64,000 nucleotides of DNA from Microbacterium sp. W4I20 (GCF_030816505.1 NZ_JAUSYB010000001.1:2170001-2234000); one strand, 5' to 3'. Shown: positions 52,992 to 61,186, counted from the first letter of the stretch. A program made the numbers and translations. Notes: generated by a model from the letters alone, not told the origin.

Positions 52992-53411
52992 CGAGTCCTC
53001 CGCACCTGGCCGGCTCCGCAATGTGCGCTGTGGCCGCTGCCGGTCGCAATGATGGTCTGGGGCGAATGGGCCATGAATCGGTCTCTCTTCTTGGATGACG
53101 GGAAGCGCGACCACGCTCAAGCGAGCACGTCGTTTCAATCGATGTAACCATGGCTTCGCGCAGGCGCACATCCACCCGGAGAGGAATCCTACGTCCCTTG
53201 GTGTCACCCCAGACGGGGCCAGCAAACCTGGCAAGTTGACGATCCTGACGATTCCAGCAGCGGAAGCACCTCGACCGCACCTGGCGGGTCAAACAGGCAG
53301 CGCATGTTCATCGGACAGACAGGGCAGCGGATCATCACGGCTATGCCAGGACCTCAGTGCACCGGAACAAACTTGGTTCGGTGGTAGACCGCTCAAATCA
53401 GGAGAATACGA
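52992..53411. other. 420-bp stretch without a supportable gene
   Basis: Open frames here lack plausible starts or conserved features. It probably contains promoters for the serine hydrolase (minus) and the small gene at 53412 (plus), but I could not identify convincing boxes. Confidence 0.4.
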
Positions 53412-53705
53412 ATGTCTCGACGTCTCTTGCAACTCTCGCCAGAGTACGGGGACACGTTCCCGGTATGGGAGCGCACCCCTGAACTAAATCCTGGCCCGAT
53501 CGACCCCGAAACCTCGGGACTCTCAGAGCAGCTCATCCAGGAACTCATCAATTGGAACGCTCAGTGGGAGGAACTCTTCCTACCGAATCTGCCCGAGCAG
53601 GAGGCCGAGCGGTTGCAGTGGAAGCGAGAAGGTCGCAGCCTCGCCAAACGTGTTGAGCTCGAGCTCGGCAAGGAGATAGATGTGCAGGTCACTTACGAAC
53701 CGTGA
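53412..53705 (+). CDS. Hypothetical protein, 97 residues
   Basis: A soluble acidic protein with a Trp-rich central helix (LIQELINWNAQWEELFLPNL) and a basic, then mixed C terminus ending VQVTYEP. The ATG has AGGAGAAT upstream. I recall similar small proteins in Actinobacteria without known function. It is a single gene flanked by possible recombination sites on the right (53835) and the serine hydrolase on the left. No signal peptide or membrane span. Confidence 0.65.
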   Translation: MSRRLLQLSPEYGDTFPVWERTPELNPGPIDPETSGLSEQLIQELINWNAQWEELFLPNLPEQEAERLQWKREGRSLAKRVELELGKEIDVQVTYEP

Positions 53706-53834
53706 TTGATACTTCAATCGGGCGCCGCGATATCGCTGATCGCATCCTGTGCACCGACTAGGGGAAGCATAGGACCGGGGCCCCCAGCCGTGCGCAGCCG
53801 ATCAGAGCGGCGTCGTCGGATGCGGTCAAGCGCT

Positions 53835-53856
53835 GCCGAAAACGATCGATTTCGGC
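53835..53856. repeat. 22-bp palindrome-like site, copy 3
   Basis: GCCGAAAACGATCGATTTCG with GC completing the right arm. With flanking bases (53833-53858) the outer arms CTGCCGAAA and TTTCGGCAG are perfectly inverted. It lies between the module at 52-53.7 kb and the MerR locus. Confidence 0.75.
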
Positions 53857-53976
53857 AGAAGATCTGATGTGCGACATCGCGGCCGCTCTAGAACGGAACG
53901 CTGGTTCCGCGGACGCTCATGCCGGACGGCGCGTCTTCAGGTTCGAGCTCTCGCGATCCGTGCCCTGCAGCGCTAC

Positions 53977-54636
53977 TCACCACAGAGGTTCCTTCGGCAG
54001 GCGGTCCCATTCCAGCTCCGCGGGCTTGACCTCAGTCGGTTCAAGCTCGAGCGAGGTGACCCGGCCGCCGCTCTCGAAGATGATGCGATGCGCGGGGCCT
54101 TCGAGGGTGACAGTCGCAACCGCCGCGTCGAGCGTGACGCGTAGAACTCGCACCAGAGAGCCGCTGACGTGAAGTATCCCATCGTCTTCCACCGCGAGAG
54201 GCGATTGCAGCGCGCGGATCGCGGCCACGGGCCCCAATCGCCAAGACGCCGGCGCCTCGGCTACCGCCGAGATCCTCTTTCCGGGGCGGCCTCCCCAGGC
54301 TGTCTCGTCGGTTTCGATCAGCGAGAAGCCGGGGCGGTAGCCGATGGAGCGCCGTCGTCCGAGATCGAGGACGCCGCGCAACTCACCGCTGGTCACGCTC
54401 TCCCCCACCCTCGCGGCCCAGGACTTCACTTCTTCCGTCGCTACATCTGCAGGATCTGCACGACCCATCGTCAACGTGTATCTGAACGGCCCGCTCCCGC
54501 GCATTGCCCGGAGCCCAGACTCCAGGCTGTGTTCGGGGAGCGAACCCGAGCGAGCTCCGGGGCGATCGAGAGCGCGGGGACTCTCTGGTACCGTTGCGGC
54601 CTCTGAGATGTGGTTCATGTCGTCAGTGTTGTGCAT
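53977..54636 (-). CDS. Hypothetical protein under a MerR-type promoter
   Basis: A 219-residue soluble protein of unknown family; the first 60 residues are low-complexity, and the rest is rich in beta-strand-like segments (ILHVSGSLVRVLRVTLDAAV). The ATG at 54636 lies exactly seven bases after the -10 position of a TTGACC-N19 promoter, so the mRNA is probably leaderless and no ribosome-binding site is seen. This supports the start and links the gene to the MerR regulator at 55076. Confidence 0.6.
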   Translation of the reverse strand: MHNTDDMNHISEAATVPESPRALDRPGARSGSLPEHSLESGLRAMRGSGPFRYTLTMGRADPADVATEEVKSWAARVGESVTSGELRGVLDLGRRRSIGYRPGFSLIETDETAWGGRPGKRISAVAEAPASWRLGPVAAIRALQSPLAVEDDGILHVSGSLVRVLRVTLDAAVATVTLEGPAHRIIFESGGRVTSLELEPTEVKPAELEWDRLPKEPLW

Positions 54637-54642
54637 GGTGGG

Positions 54643-54673
54643 AGTGTCGAATCTGCCCCAAGGGCAGGGTCAA
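54643..54673 (-). promoter_or_regulatory. MerR-type promoter, 19-bp spacer (hypothetical protein gene)
   Basis: On the minus strand TTGACC (54673-54668), a 19-bp spacer containing the palindrome TGCCCTTGGGGCA, then GACACT (54648-54643). The expected start of transcription coincides with the ATG at 54636. Confidence 0.75.
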
Positions 54674-54721
54674 TTTTTCGCTGCGATCTCAGTGCGGTTT
54701 CCCAGCCGGTCGGATCGAACG

Positions 54722-54967
54722 CTACCGATCGGAGCGACGCGACTGCGCCTTCTCGACTCGACTTTCGACATACAGCCGACTCAGAATCGCGATGAGGGCC
54801 ACGCCGCTCCCGATCCATGACACCCAGCCGAAGTCGGACATGAAGTTTGTGATCGGGTCAGGGAGGAACTGCAGGACGTTCGGGTTGTTGTTGTGCAAGG
54901 TGAAGGATACGGCGATAAGGATTCCGAGACCCGCGAGGACGGCGAGGACAGCGCTCAATTTCTTCAT
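54722..54967 (-). CDS. Small two-span membrane protein under a MerR-type promoter
   Basis: An 81-residue membrane protein with two hydrophobic helices (about 4-26 and 46-66) and a basic C-terminal tail (RRSDR). The ATG at 54967 falls seven bases after the -10 position of a TTGACT-N19 promoter, so the transcript is probably leaderless. Family not recognised. It is divergent from the MerR gene and tandem with the hypothetical gene at 53977, which has its own copy of the promoter. Confidence 0.65.
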   Translation of the reverse strand: MKKLSAVLAVLAGLGILIAVSFTLHNNNPNVLQFLPDPITNFMSDFGWVSWIGSGVALIAILSRLYVESRVEKAQSRRSDR

Positions 54968-54973
54968 GGATTG

Positions 54974-55004
54974 AGAGGACACCGTGCCCTTGGGGCCGAG
55001 TCAA
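54974..55004 (-). promoter_or_regulatory. MerR-type promoter, 19-bp spacer (two-span protein gene)
   Basis: On the minus strand TTGACT (55004-54999), a 19-bp spacer with GCCCCAAGGGCAC, then TCCTCT (54979-54974). Transcription would start at or next to the ATG at 54967. Confidence 0.75.
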
Positions 55005-55018
55005 GTCATGCCGTTCGC

Positions 55019-55049
55019 TTGACTCTGCCGCTGGGGCACCTGCTGGTAT
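55019..55049 (+). promoter_or_regulatory. MerR-type promoter of the merR gene itself
   Basis: TTGACT (55019-55024), a 19-bp spacer (CTGCCGCTGGGGCACCTGC), then TGGTAT (55044-55049). The dyad is weaker than at the other three sites. Unlike those, this gene has a leader of about 20 bases and a ribosome-binding site (GGAGGA). Confidence 0.65.
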
Positions 55050-55075
55050 TGAGATCGAAGACGGAGGAGAAACGC

Positions 55076-55813
55076 ATGGCGTGGAGCACCCAACAGCTGG
55101 CCGACCTGGCCGGCACGACAGTGAAAACTGTCCGGCACTACCATCAGGTCGGGCTACTCGAGGAGCCGGAGCGCGCGGCCAACGGTTACAAGCAGTACCA
55201 AACCGCTCATCTCGTGCGACTTCTGCAGGTCAAGAGGATGAGCGATCTCGGCATCTCCCTCGCCCAGATCCGAACGCTAGCCACGAGTACGGTCGATACC
55301 GACGCGTCCATCGCCGTCCTCGATGCCGAACTCGAGGCGAGCATCGAAAGACTGCAGCGCGTGCGGGCGGAACTCGCCCTGCTCCTGCGATACCGCGCAC
55401 CCCTCGACACGCCCACGCCGTTCGCTCACTCCGCCGACGGCCTTCCAGAGAAGTACCGCGGGCTGCTCACCGTGTACTCCCGCGTCCTGAACGAGACGGC
55501 GCTCCACGACACGAGTGAGCTCCTGAATGAGCCGGATGAGGCGAGCGAACCGTTCGAAGCCCTCACCGACGAGTCCGACGACAGGACCATCGACGACGTC
55601 GCACAGCTCCTCGCGGTGTCGATGGCAGCACATCGCGAACGGTTACCTTGGGCTTCCGATCTGCGATCGGCCACCCAGACAAAGGGGAATCTCGCGCAGG
55701 AGGCTCTGTCTTCGGCGGTGGTCGACGCCTTCAATCACGGCCAGCTGCGCGCTCTGGCGCGCGCGCATGACATCGTCCGAAAGGCGGACGCGGCGGACGA
55801 TCAAACGGTGTGA
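55076..55813 (+). CDS. MerR-family transcriptional regulator
   Basis: A 245-residue regulator. The N-terminal MerR helix-turn-helix is about residues 4-70 (STQQLADLAGTTVKTVRHYH, then LVRLLQVKRMSDLGISLAQI), a coiled-coil dimerisation helix spans about 85-115, and a large C-terminal domain (about 125-240) would bind the inducer. It contains no cysteine, so thiol-based metal or redox sensing is excluded and an organic ligand is more likely. MerR proteins untwist promoters with 19-bp spacers; four such promoters lie within 1.3 kb of this gene. Confidence 0.92.
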   Translation: MAWSTQQLADLAGTTVKTVRHYHQVGLLEEPERAANGYKQYQTAHLVRLLQVKRMSDLGISLAQIRTLATSTVDTDASIAVLDAELEASIERLQRVRAELALLLRYRAPLDTPTPFAHSADGLPEKYRGLLTVYSRVLNETALHDTSELLNEPDEASEPFEALTDESDDRTIDDVAQLLAVSMAAHRERLPWASDLRSATQTKGNLAQEALSSAVVDAFNHGQLRALARAHDIVRKADAADDQTV

Positions 55814-55839
55814 TCGATCCGCGCCACGGTGCTTCGCGG

Positions 55840-55870
55840 TTGACCCTGCCCCAAGGGCACGGTGTCCAAT
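55840..55870 (+). promoter_or_regulatory. MerR-type promoter of the CPBP gene
   Basis: TTGACC (55840-55845), a 19-bp spacer with TGCCCCAAGGGCA, then TCCAAT (55865-55870). The ATG at 55878 is seven bases after the -10 box, so a leaderless mRNA is expected. Confidence 0.75.
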
Positions 55871-55877
55871 GACGTCC

Positions 55878-56576
55878 ATGAAGAACAACACCGTGAAAGT
55901 AGAAGCCTCGACCGACACAGAACGTCGACCGCAGTGGTTGGAGCTGGTCATCGCTCTGGTAGCCGCCGTGCTGATCTATGGCGTGGGCATCGCTCTGCTG
56001 GGGATCTTCCCCGCGCCCACACCGGCACTGGAGGGGGTCGTCGGGCTCTTTTTCTCGGGTGCAGCGCCGATCCTCGTGTTTGCGATCGTCGTCCTCTCCC
56101 GCATTCGTGATCTCTCCGCCTTCGGGGTCCGACGGGTTAGCCCGCGATGGCTCCTGATCGCCGTCCTCCTGGCCGCCGCGTGCTTCGCCGTCATCCTCAC
56201 GTTCGACACGGTGATCCAACATCTCTACCCGGGCATCGACGACTCTCAAGACACCCTGCGTGCAGCCGCCTCCGGCGGAGTACTTGCGCTCGTGGGAACC
56301 ATCTTCTTCGGAGCTGTCCTGACGCCGTTGGGCGAGGAGCTCTTGTTCCGCGGGATCCTGACCCGTTTCTTCGAGCGTTGGGGCGCTTGGGTCGCCATCG
56401 TGGTGAGCGCGCTGATCTTCGCTGTATGGCACGGCATCAACCTCGTGTTCCCGTCGGCTCTTCTCGTCGGCTTGATAAACGGGTGGCTGATGGTTCGTAC
56501 GAAGTCGGTCTGGCCCGGCGTCGTCCTGCACATCGTCTACAACTCCGCCTTCCTGATCCTCTACTCGTTCAGCTGA
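55878..56576 (+). CDS. CPBP-family intramembrane glutamic protease
   Basis: A 232-residue membrane protein with six to eight spans. The CPBP motifs are present: motif 1 PLGEELLFRGIL (Glu-Glu and Arg), motif 2 FAVWHGINL and motif 3 HIVYNSAFLIL. The family includes eukaryotic CAAX prenyl endopeptidase Rce1 and bacterial bacteriocin-immunity proteins. An ATG at 55869 would lie in the -10 box, so 55878 is the better start and implies a leaderless transcript. First gene of a likely operon with beta-lactamase, DUF418 and a second CPBP gene. Confidence 0.88.
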   Translation: MKNNTVKVEASTDTERRPQWLELVIALVAAVLIYGVGIALLGIFPAPTPALEGVVGLFFSGAAPILVFAIVVLSRIRDLSAFGVRRVSPRWLLIAVLLAAACFAVILTFDTVIQHLYPGIDDSQDTLRAAASGGVLALVGTIFFGAVLTPLGEELLFRGILTRFFERWGAWVAIVVSALIFAVWHGINLVFPSALLVGLINGWLMVRTKSVWPGVVLHIVYNSAFLILYSFS

Positions 56577-56675
56577 CCTAATTCCGCAGGAGATGTGCAC
56601 GGTCCCGTCGACCGCGATCCTGTGACGCGACGGGATGAGCACGCAAGGCTCGTGAGTGCCGCGAAAGGAACGACC

Positions 56676-57602
56676 ATGACAAGTAGAGCGATGAAGAGGA
56701 TGTCGGCGTTCGCGGTGCTGACGGTGACCGCGGTGATGGCAATGGCGGGTTGCAGCGGCATCTCGGATGGGGGCGCTCCCCCGCAGGGCGATCGGACCGC
56801 TTCTCCGAGTCCCCAGACCAGTGCTGAGATCGCCGCCAACATAGGCAGGATCGAAGCGGAGTTCGCCGTCACGGTCGGTGCCTTCGCCATCGGGGAGAGC
56901 GGACAGGTCGTCGAATACAACGGCCAGGCGCGGATGCCCTACGCGTCGACGATGAAGGTTTTCGTCGCTGCTGCCATGCTGGCTTCCGCGCCGGTCGATG
57001 AGCGCGAGACGATCGTCCGTTGGAAGCAGGCCCAGCTCGATGTAGCTGGATACTCGCCGGTCACTTCCGAGCACCTCGACGACGGGCTCACCCTGGATGC
57101 GCTGGCGGAAGCTGCCGTGCGTGACAGTGACAACGCAGCCGCCAACCTGGTGATGGAGTCGTTGAACGGCCCGTCGGGTGTCCAGGACTTCTTCCGCGCG
57201 CTGGGAGACCCGACGACCGTCGTCACTGCGTATGAGCCCGAGCTCAACGCCGTCGTCCCCGGAAGTGACCGGAACACCAGCACGCCATTAGCCCTCGCGA
57301 CAAATTTGAAGACCATCTTCGAAGGTGACGCGCTCGAGCAGGGCTCTCGTGAGACGCTCCTGGACTGGATGAACGGCAATGCGACCGGGGACTCCCTCAT
57401 CCGTGCTGCGGCACCTTCGGGGTGGACCGTCGCCGACAAGTCCGGAGGAGCGGGAGGCGTACGCAACGACGTCGCCGTGGTGACCACCGAATCAGGTGAG
57501 CAGATCTACATCGCGATACTCACGGCCACGAAGGATCCCGCCGCTGTCTACACCGATGAGGCCGTCGCGCACGTTGCACGCGACTTGCTCGCCGAGTTCT
57601 GA
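56676..57602 (+). CDS. Class A beta-lactamase-type lipoprotein
   Basis: A 308-residue exported enzyme with all class A motifs: Ser91-x-x-Lys94 (STMK), Ser151-Asp-Asn (SDN), Glu187 and Asn191 in EPELN (equivalent to E166 and N170), and Lys255-Ser-Gly (KSG). The signal peptide ends in a lipobox (AMAGC, Cys26), so it is a membrane-anchored lipoprotein. It should hydrolyse beta-lactam rings, with the spectrum unknown. A good ribosome-binding site (AAAGGAA) precedes the ATG. It sits inside the MerR-controlled locus between two unrelated membrane-protein genes. Confidence 0.92.
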   Translation: MTSRAMKRMSAFAVLTVTAVMAMAGCSGISDGGAPPQGDRTASPSPQTSAEIAANIGRIEAEFAVTVGAFAIGESGQVVEYNGQARMPYASTMKVFVAAAMLASAPVDERETIVRWKQAQLDVAGYSPVTSEHLDDGLTLDALAEAAVRDSDNAAANLVMESLNGPSGVQDFFRALGDPTTVVTAYEPELNAVVPGSDRNTSTPLALATNLKTIFEGDALEQGSRETLLDWMNGNATGDSLIRAAAPSGWTVADKSGGAGGVRNDVAVVTTESGEQIYIAILTATKDPAAVYTDEAVAHVARDLLAEF

Positions 57603-57709
57603 AACGGTCCCGTCGCGCCCTTCGCGGACCTGAACGAAGACACCTCACGACCGAGCATGATCGTCCTCGAAAGAAATGAAGCGCGTGCGCGCAACAGATT
57701 GAATCAATC

Positions 57710-58747
57710 ATGGAACAACAGCCCCCTCGACAGTCACTGACCTCGCCCCGCTGGGCTCTCATCGACAGCATCCGGGGGTTCGCGCTCGCGGGAATCCTGC
57801 TCGTGAACAGTGTCGATATCACCGAGGTGAGCTCCCGCCTGGCCACTGCGGGTCACCTGCGCGAACCGGAGCCGACTCGCGTGATTCTCGATCTCTTCGT
57901 GCAGACACGATTCGTTCCGATCTTCGCGTTCCTGTTCGGGATGAGTTTCTGGTTCGTGCTAGATTCTGCCCGACGTCGCGCCGGATCGCATCGCCCCTGG
58001 GCGGTGATGCTGCGGCGGATGCTCTTCCTGATTTTGATCGGCGCTGCCCTCGCGCTCATCTACCCCGGCAACATCCTGTTCGAGTACGGGATCATCGGCC
58101 TCCTCGCGCTGCCGGTGATCCTGCTCACCCCGCCCATCGCGGTGGCCATTCTCGGTGGCCTGACGACTGTAGCCGCCCTCGCGTTTTTCGGAAGCGGCAC
58201 CCCGACCCTCTTCGGCCTGATCCTCCTCGGCGCCGGTTCCGCGGCGCTGGGGCTCCCGCGAGCACTCGAGAAGGGCGGGCGTGCCATCGCCCTGCCCTTC
58301 GCCGTTCTGCTCGCACTGGCGGTGCCCGCACTGTTCTGGCAGTCGACCGAGCCCGGGGATCCGCGCTTCACCATCGGCGGAGCCTTCGGAATCATCTTCG
58401 CGGGGCTCTACGTCACCGGGTTCGCGCTGCTATGGCGCACCCGGCTGCGCAGGCCGTTGGCTGCTGTCTTCGATCCGCTCGGCAGAATGGCGCTGAGCAA
58501 CTACGTGGGTGCCGCCGCGATCTTCTTCGTCCTCACCCGAATCATCGACTTCCCGTCGATGCCCAGCATGCTCCCCGTGGTGCTCGCCAGCCTCGCCGTC
58601 ATCGCACTCCAGTCGGTGCTCTCGCGCCTGTGGTTGCGCACGCACTCCTACGGACCCATCGAATGGGTCTGGCGCGCCGCCACCTGGTGGAAGCGCCCGG
58701 AAGGCAGACGCGCAGAGAAGGACAGCACCGAGCAGCCGGCATCCTGA
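57710..58747 (+). CDS. DUF418-family membrane protein
   Basis: A 345-residue membrane protein with about eight to nine spans. The N-terminal IRGFALAGILLVNS and the later FDPLGRMALSNYVGAA are the DUF418 hallmarks. The family resembles acyltransferases of the heparan/OpgC type, but its activity is unknown. It is separated from the beta-lactamase gene by 107 bp and followed after 58 bp by the second CPBP gene, so it may be transcribed with both. Confidence 0.88.
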   Translation: MEQQPPRQSLTSPRWALIDSIRGFALAGILLVNSVDITEVSSRLATAGHLREPEPTRVILDLFVQTRFVPIFAFLFGMSFWFVLDSARRRAGSHRPWAVMLRRMLFLILIGAALALIYPGNILFEYGIIGLLALPVILLTPPIAVAILGGLTTVAALAFFGSGTPTLFGLILLGAGSAALGLPRALEKGGRAIALPFAVLLALAVPALFWQSTEPGDPRFTIGGAFGIIFAGLYVTGFALLWRTRLRRPLAAVFDPLGRMALSNYVGAAAIFFVLTRIIDFPSMPSMLPVVLASLAVIALQSVLSRLWLRTHSYGPIEWVWRAATWWKRPEGRRAEKDSTEQPAS

Positions 58748-58805
58748 GCCACCGCCCGGAGAACCAGACACCCCGGAGCCCTGGGCCCCACATAGAAGGA
58801 AGAAC

Positions 58806-59792
58806 ATGTCGTCCGATCCCACACCCTCCCCCTCATCAATGAGCCCCCCGGAGCCACGCACCCGGACACCTCGCGCGATTCCCCCCGGCGTGCAATACCA
58901 GAACGCCCTGAGCGGCGACAAGCGCCGAATCGGACGCGGGCTCCTCGCGATCGGATTGCTCGTCGGCGGCATGTTCGGCATGACCCTCGGCGCCGTCCAG
59001 ATCGCCTTCCGCGTCGACGCAGCACTGGGACTGACCGGATACACGGGCACGATCCACATCGCAGCCATGCTGCCCATCGCGCTCCTCATCCCATGGAGCA
59101 TGCTCATCCAACGCTGGCTCTACGGGGTGAGTGCCGCCTCGCTGACGTCGGTGTTCGGCGTCTTCCGCACGGCGTTGTTCGGCAAGGCGATGCTCGTCGT
59201 GGTCCCGCTGTGGGCAGTGAACCTCGTGGTGTCGAACCTCGTGATGGACAACGCCACCACCACCTGGACGACGGCGGGCCTCGCTTACGTCTTCCTCATG
59301 ACTCTTCTCCTGACGCCCCTGCAGGCTGCCGGCGAGGAGTACGGCTACCGCGGCCTCGTGTTCCGCGTCGCGGCGAGCTGGGCGCGCGGACCCCGCACCG
59401 CTCTGATCCTCGGCATCATGGTCTCCAGCCTCGTCTTCGCTGTGGTCCACTTCTCCACCGACCCATGGGTGAACCTGTACTACCTCGTCTTCGCCTCGAC
59501 ACTCGCGATCATCACCTGGAGGAGCGGCGGACTCGAGATCGGCATCGTCGTGCACGCCGTGAACAACACCATCGGCTTCCTCGTCCTTCTCGTCTTCCAC
59601 GCGGACTTCACTGCAGCGAACGACCGCTCCGACGGAGTCGGGTCAGCCATCATGCTCCTCCCGTGCGCACTGCATCTCGTCATCACGGCGTGGGTGTGGT
59701 GGATGACCAGAAGAACCGGCCCGATCGTCTCGCCCGGGCAGGGCTCCAAGAGTCAAAGAACCTTCCGCGTCGACGGAGACAAATCCCTCTGA
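58806..59792 (+). CDS. CPBP-family intramembrane protease (second copy)
   Basis: A 328-residue membrane protein with a Pro-rich cytoplasmic N terminus (about 1-45) and about seven spans. Motifs are GEEYGYRGLVFR (motif 1), FAVVHFSTDP (motif 2) and HAVNNTIGFLV (motif 3). It is more divergent and longer than the CPBP protein at 55878. The ribosome-binding site AGAAGGAAG is strong. Last gene of the MerR locus; possible recombination repeats follow at 59826-59852 and 59927-59948. Confidence 0.86.
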   Translation: MSSDPTPSPSSMSPPEPRTRTPRAIPPGVQYQNALSGDKRRIGRGLLAIGLLVGGMFGMTLGAVQIAFRVDAALGLTGYTGTIHIAAMLPIALLIPWSMLIQRWLYGVSAASLTSVFGVFRTALFGKAMLVVVPLWAVNLVVSNLVMDNATTTWTTAGLAYVFLMTLLLTPLQAAGEEYGYRGLVFRVAASWARGPRTALILGIMVSSLVFAVVHFSTDPWVNLYYLVFASTLAIITWRSGGLEIGIVVHAVNNTIGFLVLLVFHADFTAANDRSDGVGSAIMLLPCALHLVITAWVWWMTRRTGPIVSPGQGSKSQRTFRVDGDKSL

Positions 59793-59825
59793 TACGCCGA
59801 CACGATGACAGCTTTCGGGAAAATC

Positions 59826-59852
59826 CGACAAGTTTCGTGAGAAACGACAAGT
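59826..59852. repeat. Short repeat cluster with inner palindrome
   Basis: CGACAAGT occurs directly repeated at 59826-59833 and 59845-59852, around the palindrome GTTTC-gtga-GAAAC (59832-59845). It lies 75 bp before the fourth 22-bp site. It may be an accessory recombinase site or the scar of a mobile element. Confidence 0.5.
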
Positions 59853-59926
59853 GGTGCAACTGTCCGATCACGAGAGTCCTCGTTTGGCGTGACCGAGGAT
59901 CCCCGTAAAGCAACCTCGGTGCGCCT

Positions 59927-59948
59927 GCCGGAAACGATTGTTTTCGGC
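59927..59948. repeat. 22-bp palindrome-like site, copy 4
   Basis: GCCGGAAACGATTGTTTTCG plus GC; flanked further out by inverted GCGCC/GGCGC (59921-59925 and 59949-59953). It marks the right end of the MerR locus. Confidence 0.75.
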
Positions 59949-60030
59949 GGCGCCCCTCTTGATCGGTGACGCGGGCAGCAGTCGCGACTCTCTGTTGAAA
60001 CCGGTCGATCTACCTTCGGCCGCTACGTAC

Positions 60031-60070
60031 AAGTGGTGGCAGCTAGTCCGCAGCCAACTTGCCACCACTT
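60031..60070 (-). terminator. Inverted repeat, likely terminator
   Basis: AAGTGGTGGCA (60031-60041) and TGCCACCACTT (60060-60070) form a perfect 11-bp stem, 18 bases beyond the stop of the small gene at 60089. Confidence 0.6.
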
Positions 60071-60088
60071 GGTGGTCAAGACCCGCGA

Positions 60089-60277
60089 TCAGAACCAGCC
60101 AATCGATGAGCCGAGGAAATACCCTCCGACGGCGAGAACGAGCGCACCAACGCCGATAGACGACCACAGCATCGCACGAGGTCTTGCATCCTCTTCACTC
60201 AGCTCTCGGAAGGAAGCACCGACCGGGTTTTCGTTGATGCCGGCCATCTGACCAAACTCTTGGCGATTGGGTTCCAT
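60089..60277 (-). CDS. Small single-span membrane protein
   Basis: A 62-residue protein with a polar N-terminal half and one C-terminal membrane helix (SIGVGALVLAVGGYFLGSSIG). The ATG at 60277 is preceded by GAGAGG. A hairpin follows the stop. No family recognised. It lies at the right edge of the accessory region. Coding status is supported by a signal-anchor-like layout and a terminator, but is not certain. Confidence 0.5.
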   Translation of the reverse strand: MEPNRQEFGQMAGINENPVGASFRELSEEDARPRAMLWSSIGVGALVLAVGGYFLGSSIGWF

Positions 60278-60496
60278 GTTCAGCCTCTCGTCGCCATCAG
60301 TCTCTCAGTCGGCCGGTCGGTCGATCCGCGACACCACGTGCAGCGGCGGATCGATCGGGTTGTCCGGCTCCATGTCGCCTTCTCTCACCCTCTGGAATCC
60401 GGCCTTCTCGAGCGCCCGCCACGACCCGACATTCCCCCCGACGTGAGGTCGTCAGCGGGGGGTCGGTCGGTGATCAGCAGCGAGAAGAACGGTCGT

Positions 60497-61123
60497 TCAC
60501 GACTCGTCGCGGAAGTCGGAGATCGTGCGCTCCACCAGGCGGGGTTCGTCGAAGACGACGTCGCAGCCGTCGCTCTGAGGCGACTGGGCCTCGAATCCGA
60601 CCTCGAGCGTCTTGTGGCTGTTCGGGAGCGCGAACGCGCGGATCAGCATCCATCGTTCGCCGTCCAAGGAGGCGTGGAAGGCGAAAACCGTCCCCTTCCG
60701 AGAGACACGCAGGTGCACGTGATCACCGTCGACGGTGAAGGCGTTGGCGTCGTCGGACACGCGATTGTTGACGACACTGACGATCATGCCCTCGCCGCGC
60801 GGCGAGAACTCGAAGCAGAGCTTCGCCCACGTCTCGCGGTCGTGGCGCAGGAACAGCACGCCGGCATCGAACGTGCCGGCGAAGCGGACGCGTACGCGCG
60901 CGCTCAGCTGGAAGTCGCCGGCGGGAGCGTCGGTCAGAAGCGTGGCGGCGTTGTGCAGCGTCGACGACGTGACCTGGTCGCCGTCGTCGCCACCTGGGTC
61001 GGTGAAGATGTCGGTGCCCGGAATGCTGGTCACGCTGATGCTGCCCGACGCAGGATCCACCGACCAGCGGTCGTCTGGAAAGGGACGGAACGAGGTCTCG
61101 ATGCTGGGGATGTGTACCGACAT
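60497..61123 (-). CDS. DUF1349 protein (concanavalin-like beta-sandwich)
   Basis: A 208-residue cytoplasmic protein of the DUF1349 family. The conserved FDAGVLFLRHDRETWAKLCFE segment and GERWMLIRAF near the end are typical. The fold is a jelly-roll like laminin-G/ConA lectins, suggesting sugar binding; yeast members were annotated as regulators of enolase but function is open. It is a single gene, divergent from the DUF2510 protein. Confidence 0.88.
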   Translation of the reverse strand: MSVHIPSIETSFRPFPDDRWSVDPASGSISVTSIPGTDIFTDPGGDDGDQVTSSTLHNAATLLTDAPAGDFQLSARVRVRFAGTFDAGVLFLRHDRETWAKLCFEFSPRGEGMIVSVVNNRVSDDANAFTVDGDHVHLRVSRKGTVFAFHASLDGERWMLIRAFALPNSHKTLEVGFEAQSPQSDGCDVVFDEPRLVERTISDFRDES

Positions 61124-61186
61124 TCGATCAGGCTAACGTGACGACCCGTCATAGGGTGAAAGCCAGGCCAGCAGCAAGGAGAGCGC

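Noticed and set aside
53835..53856. 22-bp palindromes as TetR operators related to the 12628/12663 sites
   Set aside because: They share only the central ACGATCGT; the arms differ (GCCG versus GAGA), and they lie between modules rather than in promoters.
54722..54967. Small membrane gene as a toxin of a toxin-antitoxin pair
   Set aside because: No partner gene overlaps or abuts it, and its promoter belongs to the MerR set.
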